NCBI RefSeq assembly: GCF_009557055.1
Contig: NZ_CP045649.1
Span: 4,214,787 to 4,278,786 of the forward strand
DNA length: 64,000 bases
Direction of reading: 5' to 3'
DNA from: Nocardioides sp. dk884
Lineage (GTDB): Bacteria > Actinomycetota > Actinomycetes > Propionibacteriales > Nocardioidaceae
Under the pieces are notes generated by a model. That model ran no database searches. It was not told where the DNA came from and worked only from the letters and a program-made list of their open reading frames with translations. The position numbers and the translations under genes were made by a program. Positions 16,958 through 25,779 of the stretch are shown here, one piece after another. How positions within the stretch are numbered: position 1 is the stretch's first letter; each line of letters opens with the position of its first letter.

Positions 16958-17605
16958 GTGACCCAGCAGGTGCGAGTGCACAACTTCTGCGTGTCGAGCG
17001 ACGGGTACGCCGCCGGGGCGGGCCAGAGCCTGGAGCGGCCGTTCGGCCACGCCGACCCCGCGCAGCTGGTCTCCTGGGCCGGCGCGACCGCGAGCTGGCC
17101 GAACCGCGCCGATCCTGGTGGCAGCCGCGGGCTGGACGACTACCTGGTGCGCGACTTCCACCGCAACATCGGCGCCGAGATCATGGGGCGCAACAAGTTC
17201 GGCCCGCAGCGCGGCCCGTGGACCGACCTCGATTGGCAGGGCTGGTGGGGCGAGGAGCCGCCGTTCCACACGCCGGTCTTCGTGATGACCCACCACGAGC
17301 GGCCGTCGTTCAGCCTGTCCGACACGACCTTCCACTTCGTGAGCGGGACGCCGGCCGATGTGCTGGACCAGGCGTTCGCGGCCGCCGACGGCAAGGACGT
17401 CCGGCTCGGCGGCGGCGCCGACACGGTCCGGCAGTTCCTGGACGCCGACCTCGTCGACACGCTGCACGTCGCCGTCGCCCCGGTGGAGCTCGGCGCCGGC
17501 TCGCGGCTGTGGGAGACCCCCGAGGACCTGCTCGACCGCTTCCATCGCGACGTCGTTCGCAGCCCCTCGGGGGACGTGGTGCATCACCTGTTCTGGCGGC
17601 GCTGA
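16958..17605 (+). CDS. Dihydrofolate reductase family protein
   Basis: A 215-residue RibD_C-fold reductase-like protein: VHNFCVSSDGYAAGAGQSL at the N-terminus, GAEIMGRNKFGPQRGPW near residue 72, and VRLGGGADTVRQFLDADLVDTLHVAVAP near 150. It differs from the 14116-14673 paralogue by the longer first half. GTG 16958 has GAGGAG seven bases upstream. It is divergent from the YCII-sigma operon across 164 bp, so it could be an additional target of that sigma factor, but no sigma motif was found in its own direction. Confidence 0.87.
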   Translation: MTQQVRVHNFCVSSDGYAAGAGQSLERPFGHADPAQLVSWAGATASWPNRADPGGSRGLDDYLVRDFHRNIGAEIMGRNKFGPQRGPWTDLDWQGWWGEEPPFHTPVFVMTHHERPSFSLSDTTFHFVSGTPADVLDQAFAAADGKDVRLGGGADTVRQFLDADLVDTLHVAVAPVELGAGSRLWETPEDLLDRFHRDVVRSPSGDVVHHLFWRR

Positions 17606-17611
17606 GCCCGA

Positions 17612-17681
17612 TGTAACGCGGGGTTATCGTCGCTGCACACGCCGTAGGCGACGTGTGCAGCGTCAATAACCCCGCGTTACA
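17612..17681. repeat. IR-B 70-bp palindrome, copy 3 (probable bidirectional terminator)
   Basis: This copy is the closest to a perfect palindrome: the whole 70 bp is self-complementary apart from a few internal positions and the very centre. It lies between the convergent DHFR-like and M14 peptidase genes, 6 bp after the former's stop. Confidence 0.88.
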
Positions 17682-17711
17682 TAGGGTCAGCCGGTCAGCC
17701 CCCACCCCGCC

Positions 17712-19121
17712 TCAGCAGGTCTCCACCGGCGTCGCCTCGGTGATCCGGTACTCCGAGCGGGCGTCGAGGAGCAGCGGGATCAGCGGCTGGTCCTCCTGAG
17801 CCATCGTCACGTAGGCGCCCTGGGCGTTGTTGCTCCAGGTGATGCCGTGCAGGCGCAGGGTCGGGGCGATGGCCTGGCGCTGCTCGGTGCTGAGCTGGTA
17901 GCCGCACATCGGCTCGGGCTCGACCTCGGAGTCCTCGGTGGGCAGGACGTTGTCCTGGCCGGCGAAGTAGACGACGCCGCTGCGGGTGGCACCCTCCTCG
18001 GTCACCCGCTCGGCCGCCGCGGCGGTCTCCCGGGTCAGGGTGTCGCGGTTCTCCAGGGTGAAGTACGCGCTCCCGACGGCACTGAGGTAGTTGACCTCGA
18101 CCCGGCGCCGGTTCAGGAGGGACTCGTCGGCCTCCTCCTCGGGGTTCAGCGCGTTGCTGGCGGTCTCGCTCAGCATGCCGACGACGTGCTGCAGCCCGGC
18201 GTAGTTGCGCAGGATCCGGCCCTGCTCGTCACCGGCGACCTGGCGGAACGGCTCGCCGTCCTTGACGAAGATGCCGTACTCCCCGGCGGTGTAGCCGGAC
18301 GCCTCCACCTGCCCGCCGGCGTAGTCCTCGCTCATCAGCCGGGCGAGGTCGTGGATGGTCTGATCGGTCTGGCGGTTGCGCGGCCACAGCTGGAGCAGGT
18401 CGGTGCGGTAGTAGGGGTTCGCGCCGTACTCGTGCAGGTCGTTGAGCACGTCCGGCTTCCAGTCGCGGATCACCTTGACCACCGCGCGCGCCTCCGGCGA
18501 CTGCAGCGCCATGTAGTCACGGTTGACGTCGAGGTCCTGGGCGTTCTCGCGGGTGTTGGCGACCCAGCCGTCGGGGTTGAGGTTGATGAAGAGCACCGTG
18601 GTGTCGCGCAGCAGTCGGCGCCACGCGGGGTCGGTGGTCGTCGACATGTCCCGGGCCAGCCGCATGCACGCCTCGCGCCCGGAGTTCTCGTCGCCGTGGA
18701 CCGAGCAGGTGTACATCAGCACCGAGCCGTCGGCGGCCTCCGACAGCGTCGCGGGCGCCGGGTCGCCGACCGCGACGAGCTGGAGCGGCCGACCCTCGAC
18801 GCTGCGGCCGACCCGGGTCACCCGCACCCGGTCGCTGCTGCGGTCCAGCTGGCGCCAGAACCGCCGGGACTCGGGGAACGTCGTCCAGCGCGCGCCGTTC
18901 GACACCTCGAACGGCGTACGCAGGGTGGCCGGCGCCGCCTGCAGGGTCTCCGGCATGTCGGAGCCGCCGCCGGGGCTGGCCTGGCCGGGCGCCGGGCTGG
19001 CGCCCCACAGGCCCGCGGCCGCCGCGGCGGAGGCGGTGAGCGCGGCGATCGCCGCGCCGAACCGGCGTCCGGGGCGACGAGATCGCGGTCGTGCGGATGA
19101 GGACGAGAGCTGGGGGGACAT
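17712..19121 (-). CDS. Secreted M14 family zinc carboxypeptidase
   Basis: A 469-residue metallocarboxypeptidase. It starts with an Arg-rich n-region and Ala-rich signal peptide (residues 15-45). Zinc ligands are in YTCSVHGDENSGREA (His and Glu of HxxE, near residue 138) and NDLHEYGANPYY (His, near 220). GMLSETASNALN near 315 supplies the likely catalytic Glu. ATG 19121 is chosen for its GAGGAGC; the longer frame upstream is antisense to the DUF2382 gene. It probably trims C-terminal residues from peptides outside the cell. The C-terminal 120 residues are not assigned to a domain. The family could alternatively act on murein peptides. Confidence 0.88.
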   Translation of the reverse strand: MSPQLSSSSARPRSRRPGRRFGAAIAALTASAAAAAGLWGASPAPGQASPGGGSDMPETLQAAPATLRTPFEVSNGARWTTFPESRRFWRQLDRSSDRVRVTRVGRSVEGRPLQLVAVGDPAPATLSEAADGSVLMYTCSVHGDENSGREACMRLARDMSTTTDPAWRRLLRDTTVLFINLNPDGWVANTRENAQDLDVNRDYMALQSPEARAVVKVIRDWKPDVLNDLHEYGANPYYRTDLLQLWPRNRQTDQTIHDLARLMSEDYAGGQVEASGYTAGEYGIFVKDGEPFRQVAGDEQGRILRNYAGLQHVVGMLSETASNALNPEEEADESLLNRRRVEVNYLSAVGSAYFTLENRDTLTRETAAAAERVTEEGATRSGVVYFAGQDNVLPTEDSEVEPEPMCGYQLSTEQRQAIAPTLRLHGITWSNNAQGAYVTMAQEDQPLIPLLLDARSEYRITEATPVETC

Positions 19122-19290
19122 GGCGCTCCTCGAGAACGCGCCGCGCCCGGTCCATGCTGTCTGCCCGAGTCGCAGCGGATGGATGGTTGGCCACTCACGA
19201 TCCTGCTCCGCGCCCTCCCTGGCAATGGCCCGCGAGGGTGAGCGCGTGGTGCATGCTCCTCCCCTCACCCCACGACGACCGGAGGACCCC

Positions 19291-19425
19291 GTGCCGAGCG
19301 ACCGCAGCTCCTTCCGGCTCGACGGCTCCCCCTCCGGGGAGGCTCTCGTGCCCCGCGACGGGTACGGCGCGTGCGAGCTGCACATCGCTGAGGGCACGGG
19401 CCTGGTCTTCGAGGCCGGGGCCTGA
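19291..19425 (+). CDS. Small hypothetical ORF (44 residues)
   Basis: GTG 19291 is preceded by GGAGG at 19281-19285, an ideal spacing. It encodes 44 residues ending LVFEAGA, with an acidic C-terminus and no membrane segment. It sits alone between the divergent M14 peptidase and the DUF2382 gene, 68 bp before the latter. I recognise no family. The ribosome site is the only strong support, so it may be a true small protein or a chance frame. Confidence 0.4.
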   Translation: MPSDRSSFRLDGSPSGEALVPRDGYGACELHIAEGTGLVFEAGA

Positions 19426-19493
19426 GCCTCCTGGCAACTGCGTGTCCTGGGCGTGGGCGGGTACCCGCTCACGACACCCGAAGGGCGGTGACC

Positions 19494-19931
19494 ATGAACG
19501 ACACCGACAGCGGTGCGACGGCACCGGGCGAGGAACCGGTCACGGAGACCACTCGCCACGAGGAACGGGCCGAGATCGGCACCGAGACCCACGAGGCCGG
19601 CCGGATCCGGGTCCGCAAGCACGTGGAGGACGTCCCGGTCGAGCAGGTGGTCTCGCGCGAGGTGGAGCACGCGGACGCCTCCGAGCGGGTCCCTGCCGGC
19701 GAGCACGACAGCGGCGAGGTCGAGACCCTGCCCGACGGCTCGCTCTCGATCCCGGTCTTCGAGGAGGTCCTCGTGGTCACCAAGAAGCGGGTGGTCCGCG
19801 AGCGGATCATCGTGCGCAAGCAGACCGTGGTGGAGGAAGAGACGGTCGAGGCCCAGGTGCGCCGCGAGCACGTCACGATCGAGGCCGACGACGGGGTCGA
19901 GGTCGACTACCGCGACCGCGGCCCCTCCTAG
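19494..19931 (+). CDS. DUF2382 (YsnF/AvaK-type) stress protein
   Basis: A 145-residue, highly charged cytoplasmic protein consisting mainly of a DUF2382 domain: IRVRKHVEDVPVEQVVSREV at residues 34-53 and the repeat-like PVFEEVLVVTKKRVVRERI and KQTVVEEETVEAQVRREHV. These alternating charged beta-rich repeats are typical of proteins induced by desiccation or general stress; the molecular role is unknown. ATG 19494 is preferred over GTG 19488, with AGGGCGG as ribosome site. It is convergent with a second DUF2382 protein. Confidence 0.85.
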   Translation: MNDTDSGATAPGEEPVTETTRHEERAEIGTETHEAGRIRVRKHVEDVPVEQVVSREVEHADASERVPAGEHDSGEVETLPDGSLSIPVFEEVLVVTKKRVVRERIIVRKQTVVEEETVEAQVRREHVTIEADDGVEVDYRDRGPS

Positions 19932-19940
19932 GACGTGCCG

Positions 19941-19972
19941 CGACCGCTCGCGCCCCGAGGCGCGAGCGGTCG
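19941..19972. terminator. Bidirectional hairpin terminator
   Basis: CGACCGCTCGCGCC pairs perfectly with GGCGCGAGCGGTCG around a four-base loop, between the convergent DUF2382 genes. There is no long T tract, so termination would depend on the stem. Confidence 0.75.
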
Positions 19973-19994
19973 TGTGGGTCGGGGTGGACCGGGA

Positions 19995-20816
19995 TCAGGG
20001 GCGCCCACGCCGGTCGTCGACGTCGCCCTCCACCTCGATGTGCTCCTTGCGGACCTCCTCGCTGACGGTCTCCTCCTCGACGCTCGTCTCCTTGCCGAGG
20101 CGTACCCGCTCGACCGGCTCGGTGGTCTTGCCGACCACGGGCCGCTCCTCGTTGAGGACCACCTCGTGCTCCTCCTCGGAGATCGCGGGGCCGTCGAGGG
20201 CATCGTCGAGGTTGTCGCCGGTGACCGGCTCGGACTCGACGACCGCCCGCTCCTTGGTGACGGGGACGGTGTGGGTCTCGGTCTCCGTCGTGACGTACTT
20301 GCGCAGTCGGACGCGGCCTGCCTCCTGCGAGGTCTTGCCGACGTTGAGACGCTCCTCCGAACGGGTCATCGCGTCGTCGGTGCTCGGTCCGGAGGTGTCG
20401 TGCCCGACGGGCGCGGTGCCCGTCGTCCCGGTCCCGGTCAGGCCGGGGTCGGCGTACCCGGTCCCGGCCGGCGGCGCCGGGTCGCCGGCGAGGTAGCCGG
20501 ACCCGAGCCCGTAGTGGGCATAGAGACGCTCCTCCTCGCCCTCGGGTAGGTGCCCTCCGCCCTCGAGGTCGACCTGCGGGGCACCCTTGATCAGGTCCTT
20601 CTCGTACGGAAGGCGCAGGTTGGAGCCGTCGAGCTCGGCATCGGAGACCGGGACGAACGACTCCTTGGTGCCGAACAGCCCGGTGTTGACGGTGACGAAC
20701 TCGGGGCGTCCGGTCGCGTCGTCCAGGAAGAGCTGACCCACCTTGCCGATCTTGGCTCCGCCGGCGCCGTATGCGGTGGCGCCGACGATGTGGGGTGCCT
20801 GGGACTCGTTGAGCAT
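19995..20816 (-). CDS. PRC-barrel and DUF2382 domain protein
   Basis: A 273-residue protein. Residues 8-80 form a PRC-barrel (GATAYGAGGAKIGKVGQLFL ... VTVNTGLFGTKESFVPV). A Gly/Thr/Pro-rich linker covers about 100-150, and a DUF2382 domain occupies 155-270 (SEERLNVGKTSQEAGRVRLR and ERPVVGKTTEPVERVRLGKE). The ATG at 20816 is chosen because AAGGGAG precedes it; an upstream in-frame ATG lacks one. PRC-DUF2382 proteins are common in actinobacteria and cyanobacteria and are linked to stress responses. With its convergent neighbour it forms a pair of related proteins. Confidence 0.88.
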   Translation of the reverse strand: MLNESQAPHIVGATAYGAGGAKIGKVGQLFLDDATGRPEFVTVNTGLFGTKESFVPVSDAELDGSNLRLPYEKDLIKGAPQVDLEGGGHLPEGEEERLYAHYGLGSGYLAGDPAPPAGTGYADPGLTGTGTTGTAPVGHDTSGPSTDDAMTRSEERLNVGKTSQEAGRVRLRKYVTTETETHTVPVTKERAVVESEPVTGDNLDDALDGPAISEEEHEVVLNEERPVVGKTTEPVERVRLGKETSVEEETVSEEVRKEHIEVEGDVDDRRGRP

Positions 20817-20922
20817 GCTGTGCTCCCTTCGGGGATGGTGCATGACATGTGCCGGTAGCCGGGCGTCGGTGTGGCATGCACCACACGCGCGGGTGATCTC
20901 GGGCCCGGTCGGGACCCGGCGC

Positions 20923-21930
20923 TCAGTGCTCGGCGCGGGACCAGGCCTCGGTCTGGGTGAGCCGGAAGAGGTAGGCCATCGCCGGCACCACGATCACCGC
21001 CGCGAGGCCGACCGCGACCAGCAGCGCCCGCAGCGTGGCCTCGGCCCCCGCGGCGTCGTCGATGGTGACCTCGTCGACGAGCAACCAGGGGTACTGCCCG
21101 ACCCCCCAGCCGGAGACCACCGCCGCGACCGCGGCCAGGGCGGTCACCCGGGCGATCGCGAAGCGGCGTCGGAACACGAGGACCAGCGTGGCCAGACCGG
21201 CGAGCCCCGAGAGCACGATCAGCGGGGCCGCCTGGGTCTCCAGGCCGTCGGCGAGCGTCGGGGCGTCCCGCCGCAGCGGCACCAGGGCGGCGAAGACGAC
21301 GGCGCCGGTCAGGATGCCCACGCCGAGGGTGCGGGTACGCAGCTGCTCGGCGAGCCGCGGGTGGCCGGCGCGGACGGCGTCGGCGCACAGGAAGCACCCG
21401 GCCAGGAACGCACACGTGCCCACCGCGATCACGCCGCCGAACAGCGAGGTCGGGTTGATCCAGGACCCGAACCGGTCCCCGGTGCCGTCCGCCGGCACCC
21501 GGCCCGAGGCGATCGCGCCGGCGACGGTGCCGAAGAAGAACGGCGTGATCAGCGAGGAGCCGGCGAACACGGCGCCGAACAGCCGCGCCTGGCCGATCGT
21601 GGCGGCGTACTTGCGGAACGCGAAGCTGGCCCCGCGCAGCACGATGCCCGCGAGCGCGAACAGCATCGGCAGGATCAGCGTGGACATCGCGGTGGCGAAG
21701 GACTCCGGGAACCCGGTCCACCACATCACCAGGACGTAGATCAGCCAGACGTGGTTGGCCTCCCAGACCGGGCCGATGCTGTGGTCCACGAGCGTGCGCA
21801 GCTCGGCGCCCCGGGCGGTCCCGCCGGCGGTGAGGTCGTAGAACCCCGAGCCGAAGTCGGCCCCGCCGAAGAGCGCGTAGGCGAGCACCCCGACGAAGAG
21901 CGCGGCAGCGACCGCGACCGCCAGGCTCAC
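20923..21930 (-). CDS. cydB: Cytochrome bd oxidase subunit II
   Basis: A 335-residue membrane protein with about eight hydrophobic segments. The family blocks ALFGGADFGSGFYDL (residues 20-34), GPVWEANHVWLIYVLV (52-67) and FPESFATAMSTL are clear. CydB pairs with CydA to form the quinol oxidase that reduces oxygen at high affinity. GTG 21930 overlaps the cydA stop by four bases (GTGA). The usual cydC and cydD exporter genes do not follow; the next gene is a DUF2382 protein. Confidence 0.94.
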   Translation of the reverse strand: MSLAVAVAAALFVGVLAYALFGGADFGSGFYDLTAGGTARGAELRTLVDHSIGPVWEANHVWLIYVLVMWWTGFPESFATAMSTLILPMLFALAGIVLRGASFAFRKYAATIGQARLFGAVFAGSSLITPFFFGTVAGAIASGRVPADGTGDRFGSWINPTSLFGGVIAVGTCAFLAGCFLCADAVRAGHPRLAEQLRTRTLGVGILTGAVVFAALVPLRRDAPTLADGLETQAAPLIVLSGLAGLATLVLVFRRRFAIARVTALAAVAAVVSGWGVGQYPWLLVDEVTIDDAAGAEATLRALLVAVGLAAVIVVPAMAYLFRLTQTEAWSRAEH

Positions 21931-23348
21931 CGCCGCTCCCCTGCCGGGTCCCCGGTGCCCTCGCCGCTCGCGGCGAGGGCCGACTCGGGTCCGTACGGGC
22001 TGGGCAGCTCGACGTCGCCGGCGCGCCAGCGCCTGGCCATCGAGCGCAGCACGACGATCGCGCCGATCGTCATCCCGGTGTAGACCACGAGGGTCGCGGC
22101 GAGCAGCCACCACAGTCCGGGGTTGTCGCCGGCCGCGTCGGTGGTGCGCAGGAACCCCTGGACGACCCAGGGCTGGCGGCCCACCTCGGTGGCGATCCAG
22201 CCGGCCTCCATCGCGATGATCGCCAGCACCCCGGAGGCCGCGACGAAGCGCAGGAACCAGCGCTGCTCGACCAGGTCGCGCCCGCGCCACCGAGCGACCC
22301 AGTAGACGATCACCGCCAGCATCAGCAGCATCCCGATCCCGACCATCGTCTGGAACGCCCAGTGCGTGATGTTCACCGGCGGGCGGTCCTCGGGCGGGAA
22401 GCTGTCGAGCCCCTCGACCGGGGCGGTGAAGGAGCTGCGCGCGATGAGCGAGCCCAGGTAGGGGATGTCGATGGCCCAGCGCACGGTGCCGTCGATGAGG
22501 ACGCCGCCGATCCGCAGCGGCGAGGGGCTCTCGGTCTCGGTGGCGAGCTCGAACGCCGCGAGCTTGGCCGGTTGTGCCTCGGCGATGCGGGCGCCGAGCA
22601 GGTGGCCGACGACCGGCTGGATCACCGCGGAGACGCTCGCGAACGCGAACGGCACGGTGAAGCCGAGGCGGTGCCGGGCGTCGCGGCGCCCGCGCAGCAT
22701 GCCCACGGCGTACACGGCGGCGATCATGAAGCCGGTGACCATGTAGGCCGCGATCCACATGTGCAGGAACTGCCAGAACGCCGCGGAGCTGAACAGCACC
22801 GCCCACGGCTCGACGTTGGTGACCTGGCCGTCGACGACGTCGAAGCCGACCGGGACGTTCATCCACGCGTTGACCGCGATCACGCAGTAGGTGCCGACCA
22901 CGCCGGTGATCGCCATCGGCACGATCATCAGCAGGTGCCGCTTGGGTGGCATCCGGTCCCAGCCGTAGAGGTAGATCCCCAAGAAGATCGCCTCGGTGAA
23001 GAACGCCAGGCCCTCGAAGGCGAACGGCAGTCCGAGCACGTCGCCGTACGGCCCCATCAGCCCGGGCCACAGCAGGCCCATCTCGAAGCTGAGGACGGTG
23101 CCGGAGACCGCGCCGATCGCGAAGAGCACCGCGGAGACCTTGCCCCACTTGCGCGCCAGCATCAGCGCGTCGGGGTCGTCGCGCCGGATCCCGATCAGGT
23201 GGATCGTGAAGATGATCGCCGGGAACGCGACCCCGAAGCAGGCCAGGATGATGTGCCAGCCCAGCGAGAACGCCATCTGCTGGCGGGCGGGGAGCAGCCC
23301 CGCGGGATCTGCCGCGAGGACCTGGGTGACGACGTCGGTGACCGGCAC
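21927..23348 (-). CDS. cydA: Cytochrome bd oxidase subunit I
   Basis: A 473-residue haem-binding subunit. SLGWHIILACFGVAFP near residue 30 contains the haem axial His, GLAFFTEAIFLGIYLYGWDR near 105 is the core block, and EVGRQPWVVQGFLRTTDA near 390 is the conserved C-terminal motif. The length and short loop after helix 6 fit the short Q-loop class usual in actinobacteria. The GTG start is at 23348. It is translationally coupled to cydB and lies 45 bp after the SDR gene on the same strand. Confidence 0.94.
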   Translation of the reverse strand: MPVTDVVTQVLAADPAGLLPARQQMAFSLGWHIILACFGVAFPAIIFTIHLIGIRRDDPDALMLARKWGKVSAVLFAIGAVSGTVLSFEMGLLWPGLMGPYGDVLGLPFAFEGLAFFTEAIFLGIYLYGWDRMPPKRHLLMIVPMAITGVVGTYCVIAVNAWMNVPVGFDVVDGQVTNVEPWAVLFSSAAFWQFLHMWIAAYMVTGFMIAAVYAVGMLRGRRDARHRLGFTVPFAFASVSAVIQPVVGHLLGARIAEAQPAKLAAFELATETESPSPLRIGGVLIDGTVRWAIDIPYLGSLIARSSFTAPVEGLDSFPPEDRPPVNITHWAFQTMVGIGMLLMLAVIVYWVARWRGRDLVEQRWFLRFVAASGVLAIIAMEAGWIATEVGRQPWVVQGFLRTTDAAGDNPGLWWLLAATLVVYTGMTIGAIVVLRSMARRWRAGDVELPSPYGPESALAASGEGTGDPAGERR

Positions 23349-23393
23349 CTCATCGACGGTAGGCCGCGCCCCCGCGGCGCACCACCCCCGTGG

Positions 23394-24080
23394 CTACCAG
23401 GGCAGCGCGCCGGACTCGTCGTGCAGCGTCCCCGACGGCGCGTCCGCGCCGGCCATCACCAGGCGTACGACGACCCGGGCGCTCTCCTCGACCGGGCGGC
23501 CGCCGCCCATCGCCGCGGTCATGTCGGTGTCGGTGTAGCCGGGCTCGACCGCGGTGAAGGTGATGCCGGGCTCGGCCTTGGCGTACTGCACGGTGAGCAT
23601 GGTCGCGGCCGCCTTGGAGGCGGCGTACAGCGGGTTGACCAGGCCGTGCTCGGGGCGTTCGGGGTTGGTCACCGCCCAGAACGAGCCCATGCTGCTGGAC
23701 ACGGTGACCACCACCGGCTCCTCGGCGGCCCGCAGCAGCGGGAGCGCCGCCTGGGTGACCCGGACGACGCCGACGGCGTTGGTGTCGAAGACCTGCAGCG
23801 CGGAGGGGCCGTCCACGGGCCGGTCGCCGAGGACGCCGGCGTTGTTGACCAGCACGTCGAGCCGGCCCTCCTCGGCGGTGATCGTGGCCAGCGCCGCGGC
23901 GACCGAGGCGTCGTCGGTGACGTCGAGGTGGACGAACCGGGCGCCCAGCTCGGTCGCCGCCTTCTCGCCGCGCTCGGCGTCGCGCGCCCCGACGTACACG
24001 TGGTGGCCGAGGTCGACCAGCTGCCGGGCGGTCTCGAAGCCGATCCCCTTGTTGGCGCCGGTGATCAGGGTGACGGTCAT
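23394..24080 (-). CDS. Short-chain dehydrogenase/reductase (SDR)
   Basis: A 228-residue classical SDR. TGANKGIGFETARQL binds NAD(P) at residues 7-21, and VNNAGVLGDRP follows near 79. The catalytic Ser is in TVSSSMGSFW, with Tyr and Lys in YAASKAAATML near 160. ATG at 24080. It is divergent from an HTH regulator gene over a 162-bp spacer that contains a duplicated GTGCCGGGGAGCG. This SDR-plus-HTH pairing is frequent in actinobacteria and suggests local repression. The substrate is unknown. Confidence 0.9.
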   Translation of the reverse strand: MTVTLITGANKGIGFETARQLVDLGHHVYVGARDAERGEKAATELGARFVHLDVTDDASVAAALATITAEEGRLDVLVNNAGVLGDRPVDGPSALQVFDTNAVGVVRVTQAALPLLRAAEEPVVVTVSSSMGSFWAVTNPERPEHGLVNPLYAASKAAATMLTVQYAKAEPGITFTAVEPGYTDTDMTAAMGGGRPVEESARVVVRLVMAGADAPSGTLHDESGALPW

Positions 24081-24242
24081 GGTGGGTCCTCTCGTGGTGG
24101 ATCCCGGTCGTGGCGGCCGGGCACCGACGACGCTAGGAGCGCGCGACGCGGTCAGGGAGTGCCGTGCGAGTGCCGGGGAGCGCGGGTGCCGGGGAGCGAC
24201 AGGACCCCCTCAGCGCGCGCCGCGCCGCCCTACGCTCGGCCC

Positions 24243-25100
24243 ATGTCCACCACACCGAACGCCCTGGGCGAGTACCTCCGCGCACGCCGCGGGCTGGTGA
24301 CCCCGCAGCAGGCCGGCATCCCCGACGTGGGTCCCCGCCGGGTCCCCGGGCTGCGGCGCGAGGAGGTGGCCATGCTGGCCGGGATCAGCGCCGACTACTA
24401 CCTGCGCCTCGAGCGCGGCCGCGACCGCAACCCGTCGGTGCAGGTGCTCGACGCGCTCGCCCGGGTGCTGCGCCTCGACGAGACCCATCTCGCGCACCTG
24501 CGGGGCCTGGCCTGCGAGCAGCCCCGGCGGCGCCGGCCGCGGCCCCGCCCGGAGACCGTGCCGGCGGGCACGCTCACCCTGCTGGCCTCCCTCCCGCACC
24601 CGGCGTACGTCGAGGGGCGGCGCTTCGACATCCTGGCCGCGAACCCGCTGGCCGAGGCCCTGTCGCCGCGGTTCGCGGCGGGCCGCAACCAGCTCCGCGA
24701 CATGTTCCTGGACCCGGCCGACCAGGCGCTGCATCCCGACTGGGAGGGCTCGACGGCCTGCCTGATCGCCAGCCTGCGCCAGTCGGTGGGCACCGACATC
24801 GACGACCCGCGCTTCATCGAGCTGGTCGGCGAGCTGTCCCTGGCCAGCCCGCGCTTCCGTGAGCTCTGGGCGCGCCACGACGTGAAGGCTCAGTTCGGCG
24901 CACCCGTCCGCTTCGACCACCCGCAGGTCGGGGAGCTGACGCTCAACCGGGAGCGCCTGGAGATCAGCGGGACCGACCGGCTGACGCTCGTGATCCACCA
25001 CCCCGACCCGGGTACGGCGGACGCCGACAAGCTCGCGCTGCTGGCCTCCGCAGCCCTGCCCGCGGCCGGTAGCACCGCCGAAGGGCGAGTGCGCGCATGA
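24243..25100 (+). CDS. HTH transcriptional regulator with MmyB-like ligand domain
   Basis: A 285-residue regulator. The XRE helix-turn-helix is GLRREEVAMLAGISADYYLR near residues 38-57, followed by LERGRDRNPSVQVLDALARVL. The C-terminal MmyB-like PAS-type domain runs from about 105 to 265 (ASLPHPAYVEGRRFDILAAN). Such proteins generally control a divergent oxidoreductase gene. ATG 24243 is chosen because the family begins there; the open frame extends far upstream across cydA but is a shadow. Its stop overlaps the next gene by four bases, which couples the two. Confidence 0.9.
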   Translation: MSTTPNALGEYLRARRGLVTPQQAGIPDVGPRRVPGLRREEVAMLAGISADYYLRLERGRDRNPSVQVLDALARVLRLDETHLAHLRGLACEQPRRRRPRPRPETVPAGTLTLLASLPHPAYVEGRRFDILAANPLAEALSPRFAAGRNQLRDMFLDPADQALHPDWEGSTACLIASLRQSVGTDIDDPRFIELVGELSLASPRFRELWARHDVKAQFGAPVRFDHPQVGELTLNRERLEISGTDRLTLVIHHPDPGTADADKLALLASAALPAAGSTAEGRVRA

Positions 25101-25768
25101 GCGCCGCAGGACCGACGACCGTCGGCATCATCGGCGCCGGCGAGGTCGGCAGCCAGCTGGCCCGGGCCCTCATCGCAGCTGGTTACCGGGTGGTGATCGC
25201 GAACTCCCGCGGGCCGGAGACGCTGCGCGACCTCATCGCCGAGCTGGGGCCGTCGGCGCGGGCGGCGACCGCGGCCGGCGCTGCCGAGGCGGGCGACTTC
25301 GTGATCGTGGCTGCTCCCCTGCGGCTGCACAACGACCTGCCCACCGAGGCGCTCGCCGGCAAGGTCGCGCTGGACACCAACAACTACATGGCCTGGCGCG
25401 ACGGCCGCTACGAGGTCGTCGAGTCGGGTGAGAAGACCGAGCACGAGCTGCGCCAGGAGCACCTGCCGACCTCGAAGGTGGCCAAGGCGTTCACCCACAT
25501 CCAGGCCCCGCGGCTGTTCCTGTCCGCGAGCCCCGCCGGCACACCGGACCGCCACGCTCTCTCGGTCTCCAGCGACCACCCCGAGGCCGTCGCCCTGGTG
25601 ACCCGGATCTACGACGAGCTCGGCTTCGACACCGTCGATGTCAGCCCGCTCAGCGAGTCCTGGCGCAGCGGCCCCGGCCAGCCCGCCTGGAACGCCCACG
25701 CGCACCAGACCCGCGAGCAGCTGGCGGCCAACCTCGCGCGCGCCCGGCGGATCCGCACCCGCGCCTGA
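25097..25768 (+). CDS. NADPH-dependent F420 reductase-like protein
   Basis: A 223-residue Rossmann-fold protein. GIIGAGEVGSQLARALIAAG binds NADP at residues 10-29, and IANSRGPETLRDL follows. The next part resembles F420H2:NADP oxidoreductase (VIVAAPLRLHNDLP, LDTNNYM, AKAFTHIQAP). The family includes true F420 reductases and many relatives of unknown cofactor. The start ATG overlaps the regulator stop (ATGA). Presence of an F420 enzyme in the same window makes the cofactor plausible, but it is not shown. Confidence 0.85.
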   Translation: MSAAGPTTVGIIGAGEVGSQLARALIAAGYRVVIANSRGPETLRDLIAELGPSARAATAAGAAEAGDFVIVAAPLRLHNDLPTEALAGKVALDTNNYMAWRDGRYEVVESGEKTEHELRQEHLPTSKVAKAFTHIQAPRLFLSASPAGTPDRHALSVSSDHPEAVALVTRIYDELGFDTVDVSPLSESWRSGPGQPAWNAHAHQTREQLAANLARARRIRTRA

Positions 25769-25779
25769 CCCCTCCGCCG

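Noticed and set aside
20923..23148. A 741-residue cydB frame extended through cydA
   Set aside because: Only the part from GTG 21930 is CydB; the rest is a different frame of cydA.
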